From Gemmatimonadota bacterium (GTDB lineage: Bacteria; Gemmatimonadota; Gemmatimonadetes; Gemmatimonadales; Gemmatimonadaceae), in the NCBI GenBank assembly GCA_028287305.1, contig JAQBPX010000021.1, positions 116,433 to 157,590 of the forward strand: 41,158 nt of DNA, read 5' to 3'. This document shows positions 8,631-16,984 of this stretch, one piece after another; position 1 is the stretch's first letter, and each line of letters starts with the position of its first letter. Made by a program: the position numbers and the translations under genes. The notes below the pieces were generated by a model. The model had not been told where the DNA came from and did no database searches. It saw only the letters and a list, made by a program, of their open reading frames with translations.

Positions 8631-10460
8631 GTGCTGCAACAGATGCGCACCTCGGCGAAGTGGATCTGGATCGTGATCTTCGTCGCATTCGTCGGTGGAT
8701 TCCTCCTCTTCCAGTCGTCGGGACTCGGCGGACGGTCGGTCATCACGCCCACGACCGCCGTGGCCAAGGTGAATGGCCAGGACATCCTCTACACCGACTG
8801 GGTCACTCGCTACAACAACGAAGTCCAGTCTTCCCAGCAGCGCACCGGCCGCTCGATGAGCCAGGACGAGACGCGCGCGGTGGAGAACAACACCTTCGAC
8901 CAGATGGTGAACGAGGTCCTGCTGGAGCAGGAGTACAGGAAGCGTGGCATCGTGGTGACGGATGACGAGCTGCGCGAGTACGCGCGCTTCGCCCCGCCGC
9001 CCTGGCTGCAGCAGTCCGCCGACCTCCAGACGGAAGGCCAGTTCGACATCCAGAAGTACCAGCGCCTGCTCAACTCGCCCGCCGCGCGCCAGCAGGGCCT
9101 GCTGGTGGCCCTCGAGAACTATTACCGCACCGAGATCCCGCGTCAGAAGCTCTTCGAGCAGGTTTCGACCGGCGTGTACCTGTCGGACGTCGAGCTCTGG
9201 CGCATGTGGCAGGACTCGCACGACAGTGCGCAGGTGTCGTACCTCGTGTGGCGCCCGCAGCCGACCGACGCCGACATCAAGGCCGTGAGCGACGCCGACG
9301 CGCAGGCGTTCTTCGACAAGCACAAGTCGCTGTTCTCGCGCACCGGGCACGCGTCGCTCTCGCTGGTCGAGATCCCGCGCATCGTGACTGCCGATGACAG
9401 CAACGCGGTCCGCGACCGCGCCAACCGCCTGCGTGCCGAAATCCTGGGCGGGGCCAAGTTCGAGGACGTTGCCAAGCGTGAGTCAGCGGACACGCTGTCC
9501 GGCGCCCAGGGTGGCGACCTGGGCAAGGGTGCCCGCAACCGCTTCGTGCCCGACTTCGAGAAGGCCGCATACGCGCTGGCGCCGGGCGAGGTCTCGCAGC
9601 CGGTGCTGACGCAGTTCGGCTATCACCTGATTCGCGTGGACACGAAGAAGGGCGACACGCTCTCGCTTCGCCACATCCTCCTCAAGATCGCGGCGAGCGA
9701 CTCGAACGCCGCGAAGATCGATCGTCGCGCCGACGAGCTGGCCAAGCTCGCCGGTGGCAGTGACCAGCCCGCGAAGTTCGACGCAGCCGCCAAGCAGCTG
9801 GGCCTCTCCATTCGCCACATCACGGCGATCGAGAACCAGCCTGCCACGTACGGGCAGCAGCTCGTGCCGAGCGTGAGCGCGTGGGCGTTCGGCGGCGCGA
9901 AGGCGGGCGAGACGAGCGACCTGTTCGACGCCGACTACGGCTACTTCATGGCGCGCCTCGACACCCTGGTCGAGGGCGGCGAGCCGACGTTCGAGAAGTC
10001 GAAGGACCAGGCGAAGCTGAGCGTGGCGGTGGAGCAGAAGCTTCACAAGCTCGCCAGGGATGCGGAAGCCGTTTCCGCGGCCGCGGGCTCGCAGGGCTTC
10101 GAGGCAGCGGCCAAGGGCGCGAACCAGGTGCCGCAGCAGACCAAGGCCTTCACGCGCATCGGCAGCGTGGAAGGGCTCGGCCAGTTCACGCGCCCGGTGG
10201 GCGCCGCGTTCGGCCTTCCGGTTGGCGGAGTGAGCGCGCCGATCGAGGCGGAGGACGCCGTGTACGTGCTGCGCGTGGACCGCCGCGTGAATGCAGACCG
10301 CGCCGAGTTCGAGAAGGCGAAGGCGGGCCTGCGCGCGCAGCAGGTGGACCAGCTGCGCCAGCAGCGCCTGCAGAACTGGCTGGCCGACCTCCGGAAGAAC
10401 GCGAAGATCGTGGACAACCGGAAGAAGCTGTTCAACGCGGCGAGGCGCAGCAGCACGTAG
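8631..10460 (+). CDS. ppiD: PpiD-like membrane-anchored periplasmic peptidyl-prolyl isomerase/chaperone
   Basis: Members of this family are tethered to the inner membrane and help newly translocated envelope proteins fold. I choose GTG 8631 because a clean AGGAG (8617-8621) lies 9 bases upstream; this gives 609 residues. The frame itself is open from 8541. After a short basic head, one transmembrane segment (about 11-27) anchors the protein. A SurA-like N-terminal chaperone region (VAKVNGQDILYTDW onward) follows, then a parvulin (PPIC) domain at about 239-338 with QGGDLGKGARNRFVPDFEKA and a FGYHLIRVD end. The C-terminal half carries a further VEGLGQFTRPVGAAFGLPVG region typical of PpiD. The gene is transcribed alone, opposite to its neighbours. 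Its position on the plus strand between two minus operons suggests independent, perhaps envelope-stress, control; that is inference. Confidence 0.88.
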   Translation: MLQQMRTSAKWIWIVIFVAFVGGFLLFQSSGLGGRSVITPTTAVAKVNGQDILYTDWVTRYNNEVQSSQQRTGRSMSQDETRAVENNTFDQMVNEVLLEQEYRKRGIVVTDDELREYARFAPPPWLQQSADLQTEGQFDIQKYQRLLNSPAARQQGLLVALENYYRTEIPRQKLFEQVSTGVYLSDVELWRMWQDSHDSAQVSYLVWRPQPTDADIKAVSDADAQAFFDKHKSLFSRTGHASLSLVEIPRIVTADDSNAVRDRANRLRAEILGGAKFEDVAKRESADTLSGAQGGDLGKGARNRFVPDFEKAAYALAPGEVSQPVLTQFGYHLIRVDTKKGDTLSLRHILLKIAASDSNAAKIDRRADELAKLAGGSDQPAKFDAAAKQLGLSIRHITAIENQPATYGQQLVPSVSAWAFGGAKAGETSDLFDADYGYFMARLDTLVEGGEPTFEKSKDQAKLSVAVEQKLHKLARDAEAVSAAAGSQGFEAAAKGANQVPQQTKAFTRIGSVEGLGQFTRPVGAAFGLPVGGVSAPIEAEDAVYVLRVDRRVNADRAEFEKAKAGLRAQQVDQLRQQRLQNWLADLRKNAKIVDNRKKLFNAARRSST

Positions 10461-10466
10461 TGCTGC

Positions 10467-10586
10467 TGAGGGGCTCAGGGGCACGGGGGCTGGGGAATGA
10501 GGACAACGGAAAAGGGCCGCGACGCATTCGTCGCGGCCCTTTTCATTGTCTCGACTTCCCCAATTCCTCAGCCCCCGAGCCCCTCA
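10467..10586. terminator. Nested hairpin terminator between convergent ppiD and tatA
   Basis: The core is a perfect 16-bp stem (10509-10524 with 10529-10544, loop CATT) whose arms end in AAAA/TTTT, so it can work as an intrinsic terminator from both sides. Three more arm pairs flank it in register: GGAAT (10494-10498) with ATTCC (10563-10567), GGGGGCTG (10485-10492) with CAGCCCCC (10569-10576), and TGAGGGGCTC (10467-10476) with GAGCCCCTCA (10577-10586). The outermost right arm overlaps the last codons of tatA. A separate 8-bp inverted repeat (10449-10456/10460-10467) spans the ppiD stop codon. Confidence 0.8.
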
Positions 10587-10850
10587 AATCAGTCTTTTAG
10601 GCTCCACCCCTTCATCCTGTCGCTGCGCGACGGGCCGGGCCTCGGGCTCCCCTGCCCCAACGCGATCGTAGCGCGCGTCGCGCGCGGGCTCCCGGATCTG
10701 CCCCTCGACATCGTTGAGGTTCTTCTTGAAGTCGCGGATGCCCTTCCCGAACGACGCGCCGATCTCCGGCAGGCGCTTGGCCCCGAAGAGCACCAGCACG
10801 ATGACCAGGACCAGCAGCCATTCCATAAAGCCGAAATTTCCGAGATTCAT
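10584..10850 (-). CDS. tatA: Sec-independent translocase subunit TatA/E
   Basis: TatA oligomerises to form the passage for folded, twin-arginine-signal proteins across the cytoplasmic membrane. The 88-residue protein has one short N-terminal transmembrane helix (about 9-23) followed by the hinge and amphipathic helix FGAKRLPEIGASFGKGIRDF, the hallmark of TatA/TatE. The C-terminal tail is charged and disordered. It starts at ATG 10850 with an AGGGG upstream, 10 bases after the DUF4321 gene, and is last in its operon. Its partner tatC lies 14 kb away at 24547-25323 in a different operon on the same strand. Confidence 0.93.
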   Translation of the reverse strand: MNLGNFGFMEWLLVLVIVLVLFGAKRLPEIGASFGKGIRDFKKNLNDVEGQIREPARDARYDRVGAGEPEARPVAQRQDEGVEPKRLI

Positions 10851-10860
10851 GACTATTCCC

Positions 10861-11142
10861 CTAGAAGAGAGAGCGCGCGATCAGGTAGGCGATCAGCACG
10901 CCGACGAGGCTGAGCAGCGACACGTCGAGCGCGATGGGACCAATGGCGAACTTCAGGATCACCAGGTCGATGGGCAGGGGGCCCATGGATGGGGTGACTC
11001 CGGTGGTGAGGAACTCCTTCACCGCGCCTGGAGGTAGGAATTTCCGGGCCACCTGCGTCATCGCTCCGCCAGTGATGAACCCGATGGCGAGCACGAGCGC
11101 ATGAAAACCCGGGCGATGCTTGGACGATCCGCGAGGTGCCAT
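10861..11142 (-). CDS. Small membrane protein, DUF4321-like
   Basis: A 93-residue protein with two hydrophobic segments, about residues 14-33 (ALVLAIGFITGGAMTQVA) and 72-91 (VSLLSLVGVLIAYLIARSLF). They are separated by a loop containing LPPGAVKEFLTTGVTPSMG. Size, spacing and the central I-DLVILKFAIGPIALDVS segment match the DUF4321 pattern, a family of unknown function in several bacterial phyla. It starts at ATG 11142, sharing one base with the stop of the polyprenyl synthase gene, and is followed 10 bases later by tatA. The family name is from memory of the pattern and moderately sure; no function can be stated. Confidence 0.8.
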   Translation of the reverse strand: MAPRGSSKHRPGFHALVLAIGFITGGAMTQVARKFLPPGAVKEFLTTGVTPSMGPLPIDLVILKFAIGPIALDVSLLSLVGVLIAYLIARSLF

Positions 11143-12149
11143 TACCAGCGCCGTTCCATGACGTAGGCGATGGCATCGGCCAGGGCAGCGCGCGCGGGGC
11201 CATCGGGAATCCCGTCGAGCGCCTCTTCCGCCTCCTGCGCGAACTGCTCACCGCGGCGGCGCGCGACGTCGATGCCACCCGCGTCGGTCACGATCGCGAC
11301 CACGTCCGCCACCTGCTGGTCGTCCGGAGACTCGGTCGCGAACAGTCGCTCCACCTGCTCCCGCTGCGCGACGCGGAGCGACGGCAGCACGGCGATGAGC
11401 GGCAGCGTGACCTTGTGCTCCTTCAGGTCGAGGCCGCTCGGCTTGCCGGTGGTCGTGGAGTCCTCGGTGTAATCGAGGATGTCGTCGGCGATCTGGAACG
11501 CCATGCCCAGGCGCTCGCCATAGAGCCGCAGTGCCTCGCTGTGCCGCGCGCCGCCGCAGAGGGCGCCCGTCTCGCAGGCGGCCGAGAGCAGCGACGCGGT
11601 CTTCGCGCGAATGAGGTCGTAGTACCCCTGCTCCGTGAACGAGAGGGTGTCCACGGCCGCCAGCTGCTGCATCTCGCCCATGGTGAGCTCGCCGGAGACA
11701 CGCGTCACGATGCGCAGCAGCTCCAGGTCGCCGAGCGCGACAAGTGCCGACAGGGCGCGCGCATAGAGGAAGTCGCCCATGATCACCGACACCTGGTGAC
11801 TGAAGAGCGAGTTCACCGTGGGCAGCCCGCGGCGCAACACGGAGTGGTCCACCGAGTCGTCGTGCACCAGCGACGCAAGGTGCATCAGCTCGATCACCGC
11901 GGCCACGGTGATCGCGCGCGCCTCTGGTGCCCCCTCGATCTCGCTCGCCAGCAGCCCGAGCGTGGGGCGGAACATCTTGCCGCGCATCTGCAGCAGGTGC
12001 CCGCTCACCGACTCGATCATCGGGAGCTCGGAGCTCACGATCGCCTGCATCTCCGTGACGACGAGCTCCAGGCGCTCACGCACGGGCGCCTGGATGTCAC
12101 GCAGGGCTTCCGTGAGCGGGGTCCGCGAGCGGACCGTTGCGCCGTTCAT
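11142..12149 (-). CDS. ispB: Long-chain all-trans polyprenyl diphosphate synthase
   Basis: This enzyme elongates farnesyl/geranyl diphosphate with isopentenyl diphosphate to make the side chain of a respiratory quinone and possibly other lipid carriers. The 335-residue protein has both Asp-rich motifs: DDSVD (97-101) and DDILD (222-226), plus the GKMFRP substrate-binding segment near residue 57. The residues four and five places before the first Asp motif are small (Ala92, Ser93), which in this family allows long products (heptaprenyl to decaprenyl). Its start overlaps the TPR gene by 4 bases (ATGA). The symbol is by family and chain length is not fixed by sequence. A long-chain polyprenol supply is also relevant to the dprE1/ubiA cluster at 34961-37220. 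Confidence 0.9.
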   Translation of the reverse strand: MNGATVRSRTPLTEALRDIQAPVRERLELVVTEMQAIVSSELPMIESVSGHLLQMRGKMFRPTLGLLASEIEGAPEARAITVAAVIELMHLASLVHDDSVDHSVLRRGLPTVNSLFSHQVSVIMGDFLYARALSALVALGDLELLRIVTRVSGELTMGEMQQLAAVDTLSFTEQGYYDLIRAKTASLLSAACETGALCGGARHSEALRLYGERLGMAFQIADDILDYTEDSTTTGKPSGLDLKEHKVTLPLIAVLPSLRVAQREQVERLFATESPDDQQVADVVAIVTDAGGIDVARRRGEQFAQEAEEALDGIPDGPARAALADAIAYVMERRW

Positions 12150-14677
12150 CGCGCCGCGTTCTCCACGGCCGCCAGCCGGTCGGCGACGTCCTGGAACTGG
12201 ATGTCCACCACGAACACGCGCTGGTAGAAGGTGACGGCGTCGCTCGGCTTGCCCTGCGCTTCCGCCGAGCGCCCCATCAGGTAGAGCACGCCCACCAGCT
12301 GGTCGTCGCCCATGCCCGGCTCCGCGAGAGCGCGGCCGAGGATGGTGGAGCCCATCTGGTACTGCTCCTTCTCGATGAAGCAGCTGCCGATCGCCTCGTA
12401 GGTGCGCACGCGATTGTCCTTGCCGCGCAGCGCCTTCTGGAATTCGCCGATTGCCTCGTCCAGCAGGCCCATCTCCTTGAACGCGACGCCGAGGTCGTAG
12501 TGGCTCTGGTAGTCGCCCTCGTCCACGTTCTCCGCCACGCCTTCCTTGAACTTCTTGAGCATGTCGGCGAAGTCGGCCTGCTCGTCGCCGGTCGGCTCCT
12601 GTTCCTGCACCACCATGCGGGTGTCCTTCGGACCCGCATCGTCGCGCAGCCAGTCGCCCAGGTTCACGAAGTCGTCGTCCGGACGCGCACCCTTTGCCGC
12701 CGCCGCGGGCGCCGCGCTCACGTCCTCGACGGGTGCCGGCGCCAGCGACGCCACCGCCGCCTGCGCGCGCAGGTCGTCGGGCGCCAGTTCGAGCACGCGC
12801 TCGTAGATGGCGCGCGACTTCTCGACCTGTTCGTTCCGGTAGAGGGCGTCGGCGAGGGAGAGGTAGGCCTCCACGAGGCGCCCCTTCTCGTTCCTGCGGA
12901 AGGCGTACTCCACGCGCTTCTGGTGGTGCTTCACCGTGGCGGGGTCGATGCGCACGAGCTCCTCGGCCAGGCTCGAGGCGCCATCGAGGTCATCCTGCTT
13001 TTCAGCGGTCGCCATGGCCTGCTCGAGTTGCTGCAGGCCACCTTCGCGATTGCCCGCCTCGAGCATCGCCTCGCCCAGCTGCTGGCGCGCCGACCAGTCG
13101 TCGGGTTCACCCTCCACCACCGCCTCGAGCACGGCGACACCACGCGCCGCGAGCATCGTGCTGGGACGTGGCGCGGACGTGAGCTGCGGCGGCGCGGTCT
13201 CCACCTCGAGCATCGGGAGCTCTTCCACCACGTCGCTCATCTCGAGCGGCGGAATTTCCACGGATGGGCGCGACGCAGGCGCGCTCGAGGGAATCTCGAA
13301 GTCCATCAGGCCGTCGTCGTCCGCGAGCTCGAGCGGCTCGGCGGAAGCCGAAGGCGTGGTGGGCGACGGAATCACGTCCTGCTCACCGGTGTTCCCGAGC
13401 GACATGAACTCGAGCTCCGGGCCGGACCCCTCCTCGAGGTCGTCGAGCATCGGCAGGTCCGCCGTCGGCGAACTCCCACTGGAACGCGCGGGCTCGCTGG
13501 CGGGAATCTCCATCCCGTCCGCAGGCTCGAAGTCCAGCAACGCATCGCCCAGCGACACCGGCTCGCTGCTGCGCGGCGTGGGCTCCGGCACGTCGGGCAC
13601 GATGAGGTCCAGGTCACCGCCGGCGATGTCGTCGCGATGCGTGGCGCGGCTCGAGCGCGACACGCTCGGCTCGCCGAGGTCCATGAACTCCAGCCCTCCG
13701 GACGCAGGCGCGTGCGACTCGGCGGGCGCGCTGGAGTCGGACGCTTCGTCGAGGTCCATCATCGGCAGGTCGGGCGACGACTGCTCGCCCATCGACGTCG
13801 GCTCGAGGTCCAGCAGCTCCGGTGCCTCGGCGGCCGGGGGCGAACCCATGTCGAACGACGTGGTCTCGAGGCCCATCAGCGTGCCCGCTTCCGCGGGAGG
13901 TGGCACCTCGATCACCGGCTCGATGATCGAGGGCTCTGGCGTCTTCTCGACCGCGATGGACATGCGCGACGCACGCGCGGCAGGCGTGGGCGGCGCATCG
14001 AGGTCGAGGAACACCAGCCCACCGGGACCGGAGCTGGAGCTCGTGCTCACGCGTCCAGCCGGCTCGGCGTCGGGGTCGATGGCCTTCATGCGCGCGTACG
14101 TGGCCTCTGCCTCACCCGAGCGGCCTTCATGGTGATAGCGCGCGTAGAGCAGCTGCAGCTGCTCGATGGCCTCGCCCTTCTTGTCGGCCTTCGAGAGCTG
14201 GTCCGCGAGCATCAGGCGGATGTCGTCCTGGTCGGGACAGAGGTCGGCGAACTCCTTCAGAGCGCGGAACGCCTCGTCCAGGTTCCCCGTCTTCTGCACG
14301 CGATCGGCGTACTCGAGGAAGTTGACCTTCGCGTCGGCCTTGAAGCCCTTCTGCGCGCTGATCTTCCCGAGCTTGTAGTAGACCGTGGTGCGCCCCGGCG
14401 AGTTGCGGAGGATCTTGTTGCAGAGGGCGATGGCGTTGTTGTAGAAGCCACCCTCGGCATAGTGATCCACCGCCTGCTCGTAATAGTCGATCGCGTCGGC
14501 CACGTTGCCCTGGCGGAGCAACAGGTCGCCGACGCGATTGTACAGCGCGATGTCCATCTCCTCGGGGTGTTTCTCGAACTCCTTGAGGAGCTCCAGGTAC
14601 ACCTCGAACGCCTTGTCGGGCTGCTTCTTCAGCTCGAGCTCGGCGGCCTTCTTCTTGAGCTTCGCGACGTTGGACAT
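12146..14677 (-). CDS. Large TPR protein with reiterated LDL-type short motifs
   Basis: An 843-residue protein without signal peptide or membrane helix. TPR repeats occupy about 10-200, about 505-660 and about 715-840. The central 220-500 region is low-complexity, acidic and Pro/Ser-rich. It carries some ten copies of a short hydrophobic-acidic motif: LVFLDLDAP (221), LMGLETTSF (267), LLDLEPTSM (288), LPMMDLDEAS (304), LEFMDLGEPS (329), LLDFEPADG (380), LPMLDDLEE (408), LEFMSLGNT (422), LMDFEIPSS (457) and LPMLEVETA (487). Such spacing suggests a multivalent docking linker between TPR modules; this is inference. The protein at 6757-8454 shares the layout and the motif. The gene is first in the operon with ispB, the DUF4321 gene and tatA, overlapping ispB by 4 bases. 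Function unknown. Confidence 0.9.
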   Translation of the reverse strand: MSNVAKLKKKAAELELKKQPDKAFEVYLELLKEFEKHPEEMDIALYNRVGDLLLRQGNVADAIDYYEQAVDHYAEGGFYNNAIALCNKILRNSPGRTTVYYKLGKISAQKGFKADAKVNFLEYADRVQKTGNLDEAFRALKEFADLCPDQDDIRLMLADQLSKADKKGEAIEQLQLLYARYHHEGRSGEAEATYARMKAIDPDAEPAGRVSTSSSSGPGGLVFLDLDAPPTPAARASRMSIAVEKTPEPSIIEPVIEVPPPAEAGTLMGLETTSFDMGSPPAAEAPELLDLEPTSMGEQSSPDLPMMDLDEASDSSAPAESHAPASGGLEFMDLGEPSVSRSSRATHRDDIAGGDLDLIVPDVPEPTPRSSEPVSLGDALLDFEPADGMEIPASEPARSSGSSPTADLPMLDDLEEGSGPELEFMSLGNTGEQDVIPSPTTPSASAEPLELADDDGLMDFEIPSSAPASRPSVEIPPLEMSDVVEELPMLEVETAPPQLTSAPRPSTMLAARGVAVLEAVVEGEPDDWSARQQLGEAMLEAGNREGGLQQLEQAMATAEKQDDLDGASSLAEELVRIDPATVKHHQKRVEYAFRRNEKGRLVEAYLSLADALYRNEQVEKSRAIYERVLELAPDDLRAQAAVASLAPAPVEDVSAAPAAAAKGARPDDDFVNLGDWLRDDAGPKDTRMVVQEQEPTGDEQADFADMLKKFKEGVAENVDEGDYQSHYDLGVAFKEMGLLDEAIGEFQKALRGKDNRVRTYEAIGSCFIEKEQYQMGSTILGRALAEPGMGDDQLVGVLYLMGRSAEAQGKPSDAVTFYQRVFVVDIQFQDVADRLAAVENAAR

Positions 14678-14743
14678 CAGGGCCGGGTCGTCGCCGGAAA
14701 GCTCCGGCGTGCGCTGGGACGGGTGGGTAGTATCGGACCCGGA

Positions 14744-14772
14744 AACTTAGGGATAAGCACAATCAGGGACAA
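14744..14772 (-). promoter_or_regulatory. Candidate promoter of the TPR-ispB-tatA operon
   Basis: In the 85-base gap after hutI, and overlapping its last codons, the minus strand shows TTGTCC (14772-14767), a 17-base spacer and TAAGTT (14749-14744), about 67 bases before the ATG at 14677. The call rests on hexamer similarity only. Read-through from hut transcription is also possible, as no terminator is evident. Confidence 0.35.
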
Positions 14773-16016
14773 GGTTTGCCCCGTATCCACACTCGCTCGC
14801 AGAGGCGCGCGCCAAGCCAGTACGGCAACTCGCGATGATCGCGTGCGTGAAAGAGCGCGAGATCGGCCGAGAATCCGGGAGCGAGCTGCCCGGTCTCGTG
14901 CGCCAGTCCCAGGGCGGCCGCGCCGTTGACGGTGCCCGCCACCAGGGCCTCCGCCACCGACAATCGCAGCTGGCTGACCGCGAGCGTGAGGACCAGTGGA
15001 AAGCTGAGGGTGGGCGAGGTCCCGGGATTGAAGTCCGTGGCGAGGGCGAGGGGGACGCCGGCGTCGATGAGCGCGCGGGCTGGCGCCTGGCGCGCCTTTC
15101 CCAGGAAGAGCATCGTGGCGGGCAGCAGTGTGGCCACGGTGCCGGCACCCGCCAGCGCGCGGACGCCATCGTCGCTGACCGCCGCGAGGTGATCCGCACT
15201 CGTCGCCCGCAGCTCGGCGGCCAGCTCCGCGCCTCCGCAGGCGGTGAGCTCGTCGGCGTGCAGCTTGAGGCCGAGGCCATGCTGTCGCGCGGCGGTGAGG
15301 ATCGCCCGACTCTCCTCCACGGAATACACGCCGGTCTCGCAGAACACGTCGCAGAACTGCGCGAGCCCCTCGCGCGCCACGAGCGGGATCATGTCGTGCA
15401 CGACCTGCTCCACGTACTCGCGGCGGCTCGCGGACGAGCCGCGGTGCTCGAGCGGAATCTCGTGCGCGCCGAGGAAAGTGGGCACGAGCCGGAGCGGCAG
15501 CGTCGCCTGCAGGCGCGCGACCACGCGCAGCGACTTCACCTCGTCCTCGAGGGTGAGGCCGTAGCCGCTCTTCACTTCCACCGTGCCCACGCCGGTCGCG
15601 GACAGCGCGAGCAGTCGCGGGAGCGCGAGCTCGTAGAGCGCGTCCTCGCTGCGCGCACGGAGGTCGCGCACCGACGCGTGAATGCCGCCGCCGCGGCGCG
15701 CGATCTCCATGTAGTCCAGGCCGGAGGCGCGCAGTTCGTGCTCGGCCGCGCGCGGAGCGCCGAAGATCGCGTGCGTGTGCGAGTCGACGAAGGCGGGCGT
15801 GAGCACGCCCTGCGCGCAGTCGACCTCCGCGGCCTTGCGGTAGCGCGCGCGCAGCTCGCGCTCGTCGCCCACCGCCGCGATGAGCCCATCCTGCACGGCC
15901 ACGGCGACGCCGCTGCGCACCGCGGCATCCGCCATCTCGCGCCCAACGCGCGCGCGGCCGGGGCCGGCGCAGGTGACCACTTCCGAGGCGTTGAGGAACA
16001 GCGTGGCAGCGCTCAC
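14763..16016 (-). CDS. hutI: Imidazolonepropionase
   Basis: HutI hydrolyses 4-imidazolone-5-propionate to N-formimino-L-glutamate, the third step of histidine degradation. It is an amidohydrolase-fold metalloenzyme. The start is placed at GTG 16016, overlapping the radical SAM gene by 4 bases (GTGA); the frame stays open upstream inside that gene. The resulting 417 residues fit the family. Metal and substrate motifs are present: DSHTHAIFG with H80/H82, EVKSGYGL, KLHADE with H253 and E256, H276 in TSADH, and TDFNPGTSPT with D328. It is the last hut gene. The enzyme for the fourth step (hutG or hutF type) is not in the window. Confidence 0.96.
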   Translation of the reverse strand: MSAATLFLNASEVVTCAGPGRARVGREMADAAVRSGVAVAVQDGLIAAVGDERELRARYRKAAEVDCAQGVLTPAFVDSHTHAIFGAPRAAEHELRASGLDYMEIARRGGGIHASVRDLRARSEDALYELALPRLLALSATGVGTVEVKSGYGLTLEDEVKSLRVVARLQATLPLRLVPTFLGAHEIPLEHRGSSASRREYVEQVVHDMIPLVAREGLAQFCDVFCETGVYSVEESRAILTAARQHGLGLKLHADELTACGGAELAAELRATSADHLAAVSDDGVRALAGAGTVATLLPATMLFLGKARQAPARALIDAGVPLALATDFNPGTSPTLSFPLVLTLAVSQLRLSVAEALVAGTVNGAAALGLAHETGQLAPGFSADLALFHARDHRELPYWLGARLCERVWIRGKPCP

Positions 16017-16984
16017 GCCATCACGTCGCGCACGCGCGAGAACCGCAATGGCGCCTGTGCCTCGCCGCGACAGGCGTAGAAGCACTTGTTGCAGGCGATC
16101 GGCTCGTACGCCTCGAACTCGGACCAGTGGAAATCCGTGGGAAAGTCGGGGCAGCGCTTCACGTGGCCCATGGGGTCCACGTGGATGGTGCGAATGCCCG
16201 ACTGGCACGGCTCGGTGACTTCGCCGCGCGCGAAGCGCGGGACCTGCTCGAGGTAGTAGTCGGAGTTGGTGATCACGCCGCGATTCGCGCGCTTGTAGGC
16301 GAGCAGCTCGGCGATCACGCCGTCCAGGCGCTCGAGGTGCGCGCGGCGCAGCAGGTGCGACTCGTTGCCGTTCTTGTTGTCGGTGTAGACCGAGAGGTTC
16401 ACGCCGCAGCCGATCGAGTCGGCGTGCCGCACGATCGGCATGATGTCATCCAGGTTGTCGTCCTTGATGACCGTATTGAACCGGATGTTGTCGATCCCCT
16501 GCTCCTTCATGCCGTCCACGAGCCCGAAGATCTTCGCGCCCAGGCCGGGGATGCCGCGGGCCGCGTCGTGCCGCGCGTCGAGGTAGTCGAGCGAGATGTT
16601 GAACTGGTTGATGCCCGCGTCCCAGAGCGATCGCGCGCGATGCGGCGTGAGCGTGCCGCCATGCGTGATGATGGTGACGTACTTGAGCCGCACCGCTGCG
16701 TCCACGGCGCTCACGATCTCCTCCAGGTCGCGGCGCAGCGTGGGCTCGCCGCCCGTGAAGGTGACGAGCATGGGATTGAAGAAGCGCGCGGCATCCGCGT
16801 AGCTCTTCAGCTCGTGCTCGCGAGCCGACGCATCGGTCTTCCAGTAGTCGCAGAAGTTGCAGCGCGCGTTGCAGCGGAGCGTGACCTCGAAGTGCACGAG
16901 CACGGGACGCTTGCGCACCGTGAGCCACACGTACTTCCCGAGGAACAGCGGCACGTGCCAGGGCTTGAAGCGGGCGGAGAGCAT
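16013..16984 (-). CDS. Radical SAM protein with SPASM-like C-terminal cysteines, inside the hut operon
   Basis: A 323-residue radical S-adenosylmethionine enzyme of unknown substrate. The 4Fe-4S motif is CNARCNFC (C38, C42, C45), followed by TFTGGEPTLRRDLEEIV, the GGEP motif that binds SAM. The C-terminus has five more cysteines (C260, C278, C298, C301, C305) in the arrangement C-x17-C-x19-C-x2-C-x3-C with a DPMGHVKRC segment. That resembles the auxiliary-cluster SPASM/twitch pattern of peptide-modifying and some sugar-modifying enzymes. The start ATG 16984 shares one base with the hutU stop (TGATG), and its stop overlaps the hutI GTG by 4 bases, so it is tightly coupled to histidine catabolism. 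No small precursor peptide gene is evident beside it. The frame extends upstream inside hutU, but those codons are shadow. Confidence 0.88.
   Translation of the reverse strand: MLSARFKPWHVPLFLGKYVWLTVRKRPVLVHFEVTLRCNARCNFCDYWKTDASAREHELKSYADAARFFNPMLVTFTGGEPTLRRDLEEIVSAVDAAVRLKYVTIITHGGTLTPHRARSLWDAGINQFNISLDYLDARHDAARGIPGLGAKIFGLVDGMKEQGIDNIRFNTVIKDDNLDDIMPIVRHADSIGCGVNLSVYTDNKNGNESHLLRRAHLERLDGVIAELLAYKRANRGVITNSDYYLEQVPRFARGEVTEPCQSGIRTIHVDPMGHVKRCPDFPTDFHWSEFEAYEPIACNKCFYACRGEAQAPLRFSRVRDVMA

Noticed and set aside
14694-14707. CCGGAAAGCTCCGG as a small hairpin before the TPR gene
   Set aside because: Only a 5-bp stem with a 4-base loop in very GC-rich sequence; such stems are expected by chance and no T-run follows.
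12137-14929. 930-codon open frame on the plus strand
   Set aside because: Antisense to the large TPR protein; the sequence is low-complexity and Arg/His-rich without any motif.
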